A stretch of DNA of 64,000 nt, from contig CAJTDL010000001.1 in NCBI GenBank assembly GCA_910575035.1, positions 248,001-312,000 of the forward strand. The letters are read 5' to 3'. Position 1 is the stretch's first letter. The number at the start of each line of letters is the position of its first letter. The notes below the pieces were generated by a model. That model saw only the letters and a list, made by a program, of their open reading frames with translations. It did no database searches and was not told where the DNA came from. The stretch is from Lachnospiraceae bacterium. GTDB lineage: Bacteria > Bacillota > Clostridia > Lachnospirales > Lachnospiraceae. The position numbers and the translations under genes are program-made. This document shows positions 1 through 6,954 of the stretch, piece after piece.

Positions 1-50
1 TTTCTTAATAATGATAGGAAATAAAATTTTACATGCAAGGAGGTATCGTT

Positions 51-914
51 ATGCATGATTTAATGATTATTGGCAGCGGCCCCGCAGGGGTTTCGGCAGC
101 CTTGACGGCACAGGCCAGAAATCTGGATTTTCTCTGGTTTGGCAGCCCAGAATTAAGCATGAAAATCCAGAGGGCAGAGCGGATACGGAATTACCCTGGT
201 TTGCCGGATGTGGCAGGCGAAACCATGCAGCAGGTATTTTTGCGCCAGATTGAAGATGCAGGGATCACGCTCACCCCAGAGCGGATCAACGCTATTTATC
301 CTATGGGTGCCTATTATGCCGCCAGCGTCAATAAAAAAGTATATGAGGCTAAAGCAATCCTTTTAGCCACTGGCATACAGACCACAAAAACCATTCCGGG
401 CGAGGCAGAGCTGCTGGGAAAAGGCGTCAGCTACTGCGCTACCTGCGATGGCTTTCTCTATAAGCAAAAAAAGGTTGCAGTTATTTGTACAAGCCCAAAG
501 TTTGAGCCAGAAATAGAGTATTTGGCAGATATTGCCTCGCAGGTTACCCTGTTTACCACTTACAAAGGCTGCGGAATCCAAAAGGGCAACGTCACTTCTG
601 TGGCAGGTTACCCTTCCAAAATTCTGGGCACAGACCATGTGCAGGCTTTGGTTTGCCAGGGGCAGGAAACCTCTGTAGACGGCGTATTTTTCCTGAAAGA
701 CAGCGTCAGCCCCGCTGTTCTCCTCAAAGGCCTGGAAATGGATGATAGCCATATCCAGGTAGACCGTATGCAAAAGACAAACTTAGAAGGCTGCTATGCC
801 GCCGGCGACTGTACAGGCAGGCCCTATCAATATGCTAAGGCAGTAGGGGAAGGGAATGTGGCATTGCACAGCATATTGGAGTATCTGGCCGCCTGTGCAT
901 CATCCAATAAATAA
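51..914 (+). CDS. Thioredoxin reductase-like flavoprotein, possibly ferredoxin-dependent
   Basis: This 287-residue protein looks like a cytoplasmic flavin disulfide reductase. The FAD motif GSGPAG lies at residues 8-13. The redox-active CATC (Cys129/Cys132) sits in the usual SYCATCDG context, and a C-terminal FAD motif CYAAGDCTGRPYQYAKA is present. The part that normally binds NADPH is degenerate: the GxGxxA loop is replaced by VAVICTSPKFEPE and no HRR motif follows. The protein is also shorter than typical TrxB (about 310 aa). Clostridia are known to have ferredoxin-dependent flavin thioredoxin reductases that lack NADPH motifs, so that is my inferred subtype; another TrxB-like oxidoreductase is possible. 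The start at 51 was chosen because AAGGAGG precedes it by 7 bases; an ATG at 33 lies upstream of that ribosome site. No thioredoxin gene is adjacent. Confidence 0.85.
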   Translation: MHDLMIIGSGPAGVSAALTAQARNLDFLWFGSPELSMKIQRAERIRNYPGLPDVAGETMQQVFLRQIEDAGITLTPERINAIYPMGAYYAASVNKKVYEAKAILLATGIQTTKTIPGEAELLGKGVSYCATCDGFLYKQKKVAVICTSPKFEPEIEYLADIASQVTLFTTYKGCGIQKGNVTSVAGYPSKILGTDHVQALVCQGQETSVDGVFFLKDSVSPAVLLKGLEMDDSHIQVDRMQKTNLEGCYAAGDCTGRPYQYAKAVGEGNVALHSILEYLAACASSNK

Positions 915-920
915 TGGATC

Positions 921-980
921 CCTGAATCATGTTCTCACGGAATGCGCGGTTTGGCGCATTCCTGAGCCATGAATAGTAAC
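921..980 (+). repeat. Right-hand end of a short palindromic element
   Basis: About 60 bases match the right half of the element at 56880-57024 with only a few differences. Both contain the hairpin arms GAATGCG and CGCATTC and end in CATGARTAGTAAC. No left terminus is seen, so this is a solo end lying just after the reductase gene. The next 8 bases, GATATTTC, would be the target duplication. Confidence 0.75.
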
Positions 981-998
981 GATATTTCTTTCCGTGCA

Positions 999-1041
999 TT
1001 TACTAAAGATTATTGACTGTTTACTAAAGGATGTATATAAT
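999..1041 (+). promoter_or_regulatory. galK promoter with two operator-like repeats
   Basis: TTGACT (1013-1018) and TATAAT (1036-1041) are separated by 17 bases. The sequence TTTACTAAAG occurs twice, at 999-1008 and 1020-1029, exactly 21 bp apart and bracketing the -35 box. TTTACTAAA is itself a near-perfect palindrome, as expected for a LacI/GalR-type operator. The spacing would also suit an AraC-type activator. Control by galactose is inference. Confidence 0.7.
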
Positions 1042-1205
1042 GTATGTATAGGGCAGAGGAAAGCCTAATCAGCCCTTTTTATAAAAGCCCAACAATTACT
1101 ACATAGTTCAGTTATCCATTAATGCGCCAAGCTCCTGATAACTTTAATAACCCAAGAACTAACCCTATAAACAAATCACCAACCAAGTAAAGGCAGGTAA
1201 AAACT

Positions 1206-2486
1206 ATGGAACAAACAAAAACTTTATTGGAGGAACTTGCAGCCCAAAAACACCAGGAACGTCTCGCAGAAATCTATGTAGACTACAGCGTCCTCCCCTA
1301 CCAAACGGCTCGCTACCAAAAAGCCATCCAGAAATTTGAAGAGCTCTACGGCGCTGGGGAAGCTGAAATCTACAGCGCCCCTGGCAGAAGCGAGGTAGGC
1401 GGCAACCACACTGACCATCAGCACGGCGAAGTCCTTGCGGCCTCCATTAACCTGGACGCCATAGCTATCGTCCGTAAATCAAATAAAAACCAGATCCAGC
1501 TCTTGTCTGACGGCTATCCCATGATTACCGCCGACCTCTCCAGCCTGGAGAAGAAAATAGAAGAGGAAGGCACCTCCGTGGGCTTAATCCGTGGCATGGC
1601 TTACGGGCTTCAGAAAAATGGCCACAAAATAGGGGGCTTCCAAGCTTATGTTACCAGTGATGTGCTCAACGGCGCAGGCATGTCCAGTTCCGCAGCCTTT
1701 GAGGTTCTGGTAGGCACCATACTCTCTGGCCTGTACAACGGTATGTCCATCAGCCCTGTAGAGATTGCCCAGGTTGCCCAATACGCCGAAAACGTATACT
1801 TCGGCAAGCCCTGCGGCCTGATGGATCAGATGGCATGCTCCGTTGGCGGCCTGATCCACATTGATTTTGCTGATCCAGCCAACCCACTGGTAGAAAAGGT
1901 GGAGGTAGATTTCAGTTCCTACCAGCACAGCCTTTGCATTACCGACACCAAAGGCTCCCATGCAGACCTGACAGATGATTACGCCCTGATCCCGCAGGAA
2001 ATGAGGAAGGTGGCAGAATTTTTTGGCAAATCCTTCCTGCGCCAGGTAAATCCAGAAGACTTCTACAAGGAGCTTCCCCAGATCCGCAAAAAATGCGGCG
2101 ACCGCCCCGTTCTCCGCGCCCTTCATTTCTTTGAAGAAGACAAGCGTGTAGAAAAGGAAGTCTCTTCCCTGAAGGAAGGGAATTTCCAGGGATTTTTGCA
2201 GACGGTAAAAGAATCCGGGGATTCCTCCTTCAAATATCTGCAGAACATCTACACCAACAAAGACGTGCAGAACCAAAGCGTATCCATTGGCCTGGCAGTC
2301 AGCGGCAGCATCCTTCCCGGACATGGGGTAAGCCGTGTGCATGGCGGAGGCTTTGCAGGAACTATCCAGGCCTTTGTGGCAGATGATTTTGTAGAGGAAT
2401 ACCGCAGCATCCTGGATAATGTCTACGGAAAGGGCTCCTGCCATGTATTAAAGGTACGTCCCTTTGGCGGTATAAAAGTAGTATAG
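1206..2486 (+). CDS. galK: Galactokinase
   Basis: This 426-residue cytoplasmic GHMP-family kinase phosphorylates galactose to galactose-1-phosphate with ATP, the first committed step of the Leloir pathway. The sugar-binding signature GRSEVGGNHTDHQHG lies at 60-74. The ATP-binding loop NGAGMSSSAAF is at 155-165, and the catalytic base is probably Asp207 in CGLMDQMAC. Near the C-terminus the third GHMP motif reads HGGGFAGTIQAF. The length is slightly above the usual 390-400 aa. The start follows AAAGGCAGG, and a good promoter lies about 165 bp upstream, leaving a long leader. galT follows after 200 bp, so the pair forms a galactose-utilisation block; no mutarotase or epimerase gene is in this window. 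Confidence 0.95.
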   Translation: MEQTKTLLEELAAQKHQERLAEIYVDYSVLPYQTARYQKAIQKFEELYGAGEAEIYSAPGRSEVGGNHTDHQHGEVLAASINLDAIAIVRKSNKNQIQLLSDGYPMITADLSSLEKKIEEEGTSVGLIRGMAYGLQKNGHKIGGFQAYVTSDVLNGAGMSSSAAFEVLVGTILSGLYNGMSISPVEIAQVAQYAENVYFGKPCGLMDQMACSVGGLIHIDFADPANPLVEKVEVDFSSYQHSLCITDTKGSHADLTDDYALIPQEMRKVAEFFGKSFLRQVNPEDFYKELPQIRKKCGDRPVLRALHFFEEDKRVEKEVSSLKEGNFQGFLQTVKESGDSSFKYLQNIYTNKDVQNQSVSIGLAVSGSILPGHGVSRVHGGGFAGTIQAFVADDFVEEYRSILDNVYGKGSCHVLKVRPFGGIKVV

Positions 2487-2548
2487 GGGAAGGCATTCAG
2501 GCGTATTGGAATTATGTATGAAAGCGATGCCGGAGGCAAGGCGCGCTT

Positions 2549-2577
2549 TTGCCGGAACATAAGAAATATAATATAAC
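2549..2577 (+). promoter_or_regulatory. Possible galT promoter
   Basis: TTGCCG and TATAAC with a 17-base spacer lie in the 200-bp gap between galK and galT, about 110 bp before the galT start. They would give galT its own transcript besides read-through from galK. The hexamers are only moderate matches. Confidence 0.4.
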
Positions 2578-2687
2578 ATCTCTCCTTTCCTAAAACAGCC
2601 GCATTTTTTAGAAGCAGCTATTAACACGGCGTTTTGCCAGGGCTAAAAATGCAGCAGGCAAAGGGGAATAGCAGGGAGGAATTTTCA

Positions 2688-4187
2688 ATGGTGAACGAAG
2701 CGATCAAAAAGCTGGTATGCTATGGCTTAGAGCGGAATCTGATTACAGAAGAGGATGTGGTATTTACAACCAACCAATTATTAGAGGCTTTACAGATGGA
2801 AGAATATGAGGAGCCGGCAGAAACCTATAAAAATGTAGAGCTGGAGCCTGTTTTGGAGGAATTGCTGGATTACGCTTATGAGCATGGCGTATTAGAAGAG
2901 AATGGCGTGGTGTACAGGGACTTGCTGGATACAAAGCTGATGGCAAAGCTGATGCCCCGCCCCAGTGAGGTCATTTCCAGGTTTTGGGATATTTACAGGC
3001 AGGAAGGCCCGAAGGCGGCTACAGATTTCTATTATCAATTGAGCCAGGACAGCGATTACATCCGCCGTTACCGGATTGCAAAGGATGTCAAATGGAAGGC
3101 ACAGACTCCATACGGGGAAATGGACATTACCATTAATCTGTCCAAGCCTGAGAAAGACCCTAAGGCCATTGCCGCTGCCAAAAACGCCAAACAGAGCGGC
3201 TACCCAAAATGCTTGCTGTGTATGGAAAATGAGGGCTATGCCGGCCGGATCAACCATCCTGCAAGGCAGAACCACAGGATCATTCCTGTGACGATACAGG
3301 ACAGTAAATGGGGCTTCCAATACTCCCCTTATGTGTATTACAATGAGCACTGCATTGTGTTTAATTCTCAGCATATCCCTATGAAGATTGAACATGGGAC
3401 ATTCTGCAAGCTCTTTGATTTTGTAAAGCAGTTCCCCCACTATATTGTGGGCTCAAATGCAGACCTGCCAATTGTGGGCGGATCTATTTTAAGCCATGAC
3501 CATTTCCAGGGCGGAAGCTATGAATTTGCCATGGCCAAAGCGCCTATTGAGCGGGAATTTACGGTAAAAGGCTTTGAAGATGTTAAGGCGGGGGTTGTAA
3601 AGTGGCCTATGTCTGTAGTGCGGATTTCCGGTGAGGCCACAGGCCGCCTGATTGCCCTGGCAGATAAGATCCTGGCAGCATGGCGCGGATATACGGACGA
3701 GGATGCCTTTATTTTTGCGGAAACAGAGGGAGAGCCCCACAATACGATTACGCCGATCGCCAGAAAGCGGGATGGCATGTATGAGCTGGATTTGGTTTTG
3801 CGCAATAATATTACTACGGAGGAGCATCCCCTTGGCGTATACCATCCCCATGCGGAACTGCACCATATTAAAAAAGAGAATATTGGCCTGATCGAGGTAA
3901 TGGGCCTGGCAGTGCTTCCAGCAAGGCTGAAGGATGAGATGGAGGCGTTGGCAGACGCCATAGTCAATGGAAAGGATATCCGTGCAGACCAATCCATTGA
4001 AAAGCATGCAGACTGGGTGGAAGAATTCCTGCCGAAATATGGGCAGGTGACCCAAGAGAATGTGATGGAAATCCTGCATAAGGAAATTGCATTGGTATTC
4101 AGTAAGGTATTGGAGCATGCCGGCGTTTATAAACGGAATGAAGAAGGGCAGAAGGCCTTTGACAAATTCCTGGCAGGGCTGAATTAA
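2688..4187 (+). CDS. galT: UDP-glucose--hexose-1-phosphate uridylyltransferase, long Firmicutes type
   Basis: This 499-residue protein transfers UMP from UDP-glucose to galactose-1-phosphate, giving UDP-galactose and glucose-1-phosphate. Its length and sequence fit the long GalT family of Firmicutes rather than the roughly 350-aa enterobacterial type. Family landmarks seen are GYAGRINHPARQNHRI, GGSILSHDHFQGG and YHPHAELHHIKKENIG; the HPH at 386-388 is the likely uridylylated active site. The start at 2688 is chosen because GGGAGGA sits 7 bases upstream; an upstream ATG at 2634 has no ribosome site. It follows galK on the same strand and is closed by a strong hairpin terminator. Confidence 0.95.
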   Translation: MVNEAIKKLVCYGLERNLITEEDVVFTTNQLLEALQMEEYEEPAETYKNVELEPVLEELLDYAYEHGVLEENGVVYRDLLDTKLMAKLMPRPSEVISRFWDIYRQEGPKAATDFYYQLSQDSDYIRRYRIAKDVKWKAQTPYGEMDITINLSKPEKDPKAIAAAKNAKQSGYPKCLLCMENEGYAGRINHPARQNHRIIPVTIQDSKWGFQYSPYVYYNEHCIVFNSQHIPMKIEHGTFCKLFDFVKQFPHYIVGSNADLPIVGGSILSHDHFQGGSYEFAMAKAPIEREFTVKGFEDVKAGVVKWPMSVVRISGEATGRLIALADKILAAWRGYTDEDAFIFAETEGEPHNTITPIARKRDGMYELDLVLRNNITTEEHPLGVYHPHAELHHIKKENIGLIEVMGLAVLPARLKDEMEALADAIVNGKDIRADQSIEKHADWVEEFLPKYGQVTQENVMEILHKEIALVFSKVLEHAGVYKRNEEGQKAFDKFLAGLN

Positions 4188-4194
4188 GGGGGAA

Positions 4195-4230
4195 GGGGCT
4201 GCCACGTAAATAGTGGCAGCCCCTTTGCTT
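4195..4230. terminator. Bidirectional terminator after galT
   Basis: GGGGCTGCCAC (4195-4205) and GTGGCAGCCCC (4213-4223) form a perfect 11-bp stem with a 7-base loop, followed by TTTGCTTT. It lies between galT and the convergent minus-strand gene that ends at 4266. Confidence 0.9.
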
Positions 4231-4265
4231 TGTGAAATAGGTACAGATATCAGTATGTTTGGACG

Positions 4266-5087
4266 TTAGACGCCCAGGCTTCCATTCAGCAGCGCCATCA
4301 TAAGGTGGGTATTGTAAATAGGCGCCACCTGATCCATAGCTTTTGCCATGGCTTCTGACTGGGTCATGTCCTCATTGTCCTTTCGGGCAATCATGATATT
4401 ATCAGCGCAGGCCTTTTGGATACGCCTTTTTTCTAATACCTCATGCATCCGCATTTCATCCTGCAGCTTTTTCAGCTTCCGCTTTTTTTCCCTGCGTTTT
4501 TCCCAGAAGCTTTTTTCGGATTTCAGCTTATACAGGCTCTCGCCTTTTCCATTGTTATAGCCTTTTGACCACATCTGCGCATGGCATTCCTCCTTGGTGG
4601 CTCCATAGTAGGAAATACAGAAGGAACCACCGCAAATGCCTGCCAAGGCATTTTCCTGCTGAAACCCTCTGCGGATGTCCTGCAGTACCCATGCCTCATA
4701 TTCAGGGTCATTTTTCATGGCTTCAAAGCCTTCTTCTGAGATATGGATGGAAAAGTTATCCTGCATACGGGAGGGATGCATGGGTATATTGGAAATCTCA
4801 TCATAGATATACTGCTTGTATTCCTCCATGGTCATGTCTTCCCTGGGGATATCCCCTCTGAGGCTGGCTTCCAGGATGCCCTTTTCCGCTGTCCCAGCAA
4901 GCTTTCCCTGGAAAGAGGCTTGCTGGGAGTTGTCAGAAACCGGCTTGCTGGCGTTTTGGGAGCCCGAACTGCCAAAAATATCTGCTATATTTGAGATAGA
5001 GGGCTGGCGATGGCGGGCTTCCTGGCTTTTTATGAAATTTGTATAGGTTCTTGTCATATAATTGACATTAATCGTATTCTGGCTCAT
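4266..5087 (-). CDS. Unrecognised cytoplasmic protein with charged C-terminal half
   Basis: This 273-residue protein does not belong to a family I recognise. It has no signal peptide or membrane segment. The N-terminal 90 residues are rich in Ser, Asn and Gln. A central part contains DNFSIHISEEGFEAMKNDPE and CGGSFCISYYG. Residues of about 185-235 are Lys/Arg/Glu-rich and helical (EKRREKKRKLKKLQDEMRM), perhaps a coiled coil. The start has AAAGGA 7 bases upstream. It is the last gene of a minus-strand run LytTR regulator, FliD-C-like protein, this gene, and all three may share a transcript. A role near the flagellar-like neighbour is only a guess. Confidence 0.7.
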   Translation of the reverse strand: MSQNTINVNYMTRTYTNFIKSQEARHRQPSISNIADIFGSSGSQNASKPVSDNSQQASFQGKLAGTAEKGILEASLRGDIPREDMTMEEYKQYIYDEISNIPMHPSRMQDNFSIHISEEGFEAMKNDPEYEAWVLQDIRRGFQQENALAGICGGSFCISYYGATKEECHAQMWSKGYNNGKGESLYKLKSEKSFWEKRREKKRKLKKLQDEMRMHEVLEKRRIQKACADNIMIARKDNEDMTQSEAMAKAMDQVAPIYNTHLMMALLNGSLGV

Positions 5088-5156
5088 AAAACATTCCTTT
5101 CTGGCTTCTGCCAGGCTCTGCCCTAAGTTTTGGCAAGTTGATAGTTTCGGCTGAAA

Positions 5157-5813
5157 TTATCCCCAGAAATCATACATATTGCTATAGGCAGCATAAGAGT
5201 GCCCAGATGCGTCGTATTTGCTGGAGGAACTCTCTGCATTTGCCTTTGCATTTCCAAAAATCCGATCTGCAAGGAAAGCGACCTTGGAAGAGAAGCTTCC
5301 AGAGGGGCCAAATGCCTGTTCTAAGCTGTCTATATCTGCGGCTTCCAGCTTTTCCTTATCAATACTCATGGTACCATTTTGGGAAAAGCTGATACCGAGG
5401 CCGGACAGGGATTCGCCGCTCTCTTTTGCAACCGCCTGCAGCATCTGGCGGTAATAGGCGTCCAGTGAGGAGGATGTGGTTGTCAAGGCCTTTAAGGTGC
5501 TGTTGTAATTTTTAGCCAGGTCTTCCAGGCCCTTATAAATCTCCTGCTTGTCGCCGCTTGCTTTGGCCTTGGAAAAAACAGAGGATTCCCCTTCTTCTGT
5601 CAATAGGCTCATGCTCTGTGACAGCTGTTCGGCAGCCTTTTTTAATTTTTCATAGCTATCCTTTTTGTTGGTTGTGGAGTTGCTGTTTTTTTCCAGGGCG
5701 CCCAGCAGGCTGTTCTGGGAATTTTTGCCTAACTGGTTCACAAGGGAAACGCTGTTGACTGCAATTCCTGACCGCAGGGCAGTTGCATTTAGTACATGGT
5801 CTGTTATTCTCAT
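5157..5813 (-). CDS. Small protein resembling the C-terminal domain of flagellar cap FliD
   Basis: This 218-residue protein has no signal peptide or membrane segment. Its C-terminal half carries the FliD-C pattern: LGISFSQNGTMSIDKEKLEA, then a helical stretch and a Phe-Gly-rich segment (FGPSGSFSSKVAFLADRIFG). Full FliD proteins are normally 400 aa or more, and no flagellar genes are in this window. It could be a stand-alone FliD-like export or capping protein, or a relic that has acquired another role. GGAGG lies 9 bases before the start. The gene is 78 bp downstream of the LytTR regulator on the same strand. The assignment rests on pattern recognition of the C-terminal region only. Confidence 0.6.
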   Translation of the reverse strand: MRITDHVLNATALRSGIAVNSVSLVNQLGKNSQNSLLGALEKNSNSTTNKKDSYEKLKKAAEQLSQSMSLLTEEGESSVFSKAKASGDKQEIYKGLEDLAKNYNSTLKALTTTSSSLDAYYRQMLQAVAKESGESLSGLGISFSQNGTMSIDKEKLEAADIDSLEQAFGPSGSFSSKVAFLADRIFGNAKANAESSSSKYDASGHSYAAYSNMYDFWG

Positions 5814-5890
5814 AGTCTCATACCTCCATATGTATAGATTGTTTGCTTATACTTTTGCTGATGCAGCATCACCGTAGATTTAAGTTGCAT

Positions 5891-6637
5891 TTAAGCCTCT
5901 TCTGAAATATATTTCAAATACGCTTTTGCAAATTCCTGGTATTTGTACTTGGAGATCAGCAGCACATCCCCATTTTTCATGCGTACTTCGGTGCGGCTGT
6001 ACTGTTCCACATATGTCATATTTACCAGGAACCCTTTGTGTATCCGGAAAAATCCCTGCCCGAGCGCATGCTCTAAATCGCTGATTTTGTCGTAGTACTC
6101 TAATTTTTCCTGTTCCAGGCATAGGATTACCTTCCGGTTGCTGCTTTCTACATAAAAAATATCATCTACCTGGACGTTCCGTGTGGTGCTTTGGCTGCGT
6201 ACCAGGATTTCTTTGGGTCTTTTCTGCCTTTGGGATGTCAGGCTGTAATATTCTTGTGCTGCTTGGGTGAAAACCTTATGGAAAATGGGTTCCTCCAACG
6301 GCTTTACCAGAAACTGGAAGGCGCTTACCTCGAAAGCCTCCAGCATGTACTTGGGGTCTCCTGTCACAAAGATCAAAAGGGGCAGGCTGCCCCATACTGG
6401 CTCCTGGCGTTCCCTGAGCCTGATCCTAAGCTTCCGTGCAATAGACATGCCATCTATGCCATTGGTGGAAATGCCCAAAAACAGGATATCTGGAGATTCC
6501 CCTGTCTCATCAATGGCTTTCAGCAATGCCTGGCCTGTAGAAAATTCACTGACTTGGCAGTGCATGCCCTGTTTTTGCACCAGGCTTCGGATACGGCTTC
6601 GCATATGGCATTCGTCATCACAGATTGCTATATTCAA
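5891..6637 (-). CDS. LytTR-family response regulator with a non-phosphorylatable receiver
   Basis: This DNA-binding regulator of about 248 residues has an N-terminal CheY-like receiver and a C-terminal LytTR domain (RSQSTTRNVQVDDIFYVESS through FFRIHKGFLVNMTYVE). The acidic pocket (ICDDE), the conserved Thr (FVTG) and Lys (FLVKPLEEP) are kept. The phospho-acceptor position reads ILFLGISTNG, so Gly replaces the expected Asp (GGC codon, residue 55). The domain therefore probably acts without phosphorylation. I chose the TTG at 6637 because GAGGTGG lies 5 bases upstream; the ATG at 6655 adds six residues but has no ribosome site. No partner histidine kinase is adjacent. It is divergent from the first GH43 gene. 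Confidence 0.85.
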   Translation of the reverse strand: MNIAICDDECHMRSRIRSLVQKQGMHCQVSEFSTGQALLKAIDETGESPDILFLGISTNGIDGMSIARKLRIRLRERQEPVWGSLPLLIFVTGDPKYMLEAFEVSAFQFLVKPLEEPIFHKVFTQAAQEYYSLTSQRQKRPKEILVRSQSTTRNVQVDDIFYVESSNRKVILCLEQEKLEYYDKISDLEHALGQGFFRIHKGFLVNMTYVEQYSRTEVRMKNGDVLLISKYKYQEFAKAYLKYISEEA

Positions 6638-6691
6638 CTTTCCCACCTCGCTCATTTACTTTATCGGCAGAATTGCCCAAAAACCTTTTAA

Positions 6692-6721
6692 AATGTTGTG
6701 ACAGGACATTTGAATGTTGCA
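6692..6721. promoter_or_regulatory. Candidate LytTR binding site (direct repeats)
   Basis: AATGTTGTG (from 6692) and AATGTTGCA (from 6713) are direct repeats with a 21-bp period. That is the spacing known for AgrA-like LytTR dimers. They lie about 55-85 bp upstream of the LytTR gene and about 110 bp from the GH43 promoter, so they could serve autoregulation, control of the divergent GH43 gene, or both. Confidence 0.4.
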
Positions 6722-6830
6722 ACTGGGGGGCTTTCTGCCTGGAAATCAGGGTGAAATTTAAAGTTTTGCCAAATATATTGCCAGAATAGCCATGAGTAAA
6801 AAAACTTTGGTAAAAAATAAAATAATTTTA

Positions 6831-6859
6831 TTGCTTTTTTCCTAAAATTTTAGTATAAT
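6831..6859 (+). promoter_or_regulatory. Promoter of the first GH43 gene
   Basis: TTGCTT (6831-6836), a 17-base spacer and TATAAT (6854-6859) lie 95 bp before the start codon, in very AT-rich DNA. A strong AAGGAGGG ribosome site follows before the ATG at 6955. Confidence 0.7.
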
Positions 6860-6954
6860 AACAATGAATATGTGCAATTTAAATTAGTTTTTTGGTAATT
6901 ACTTATGTAAATTGTGCAAAAATCCTAAAAATTATATTATAAGGAGGGCTTTAT

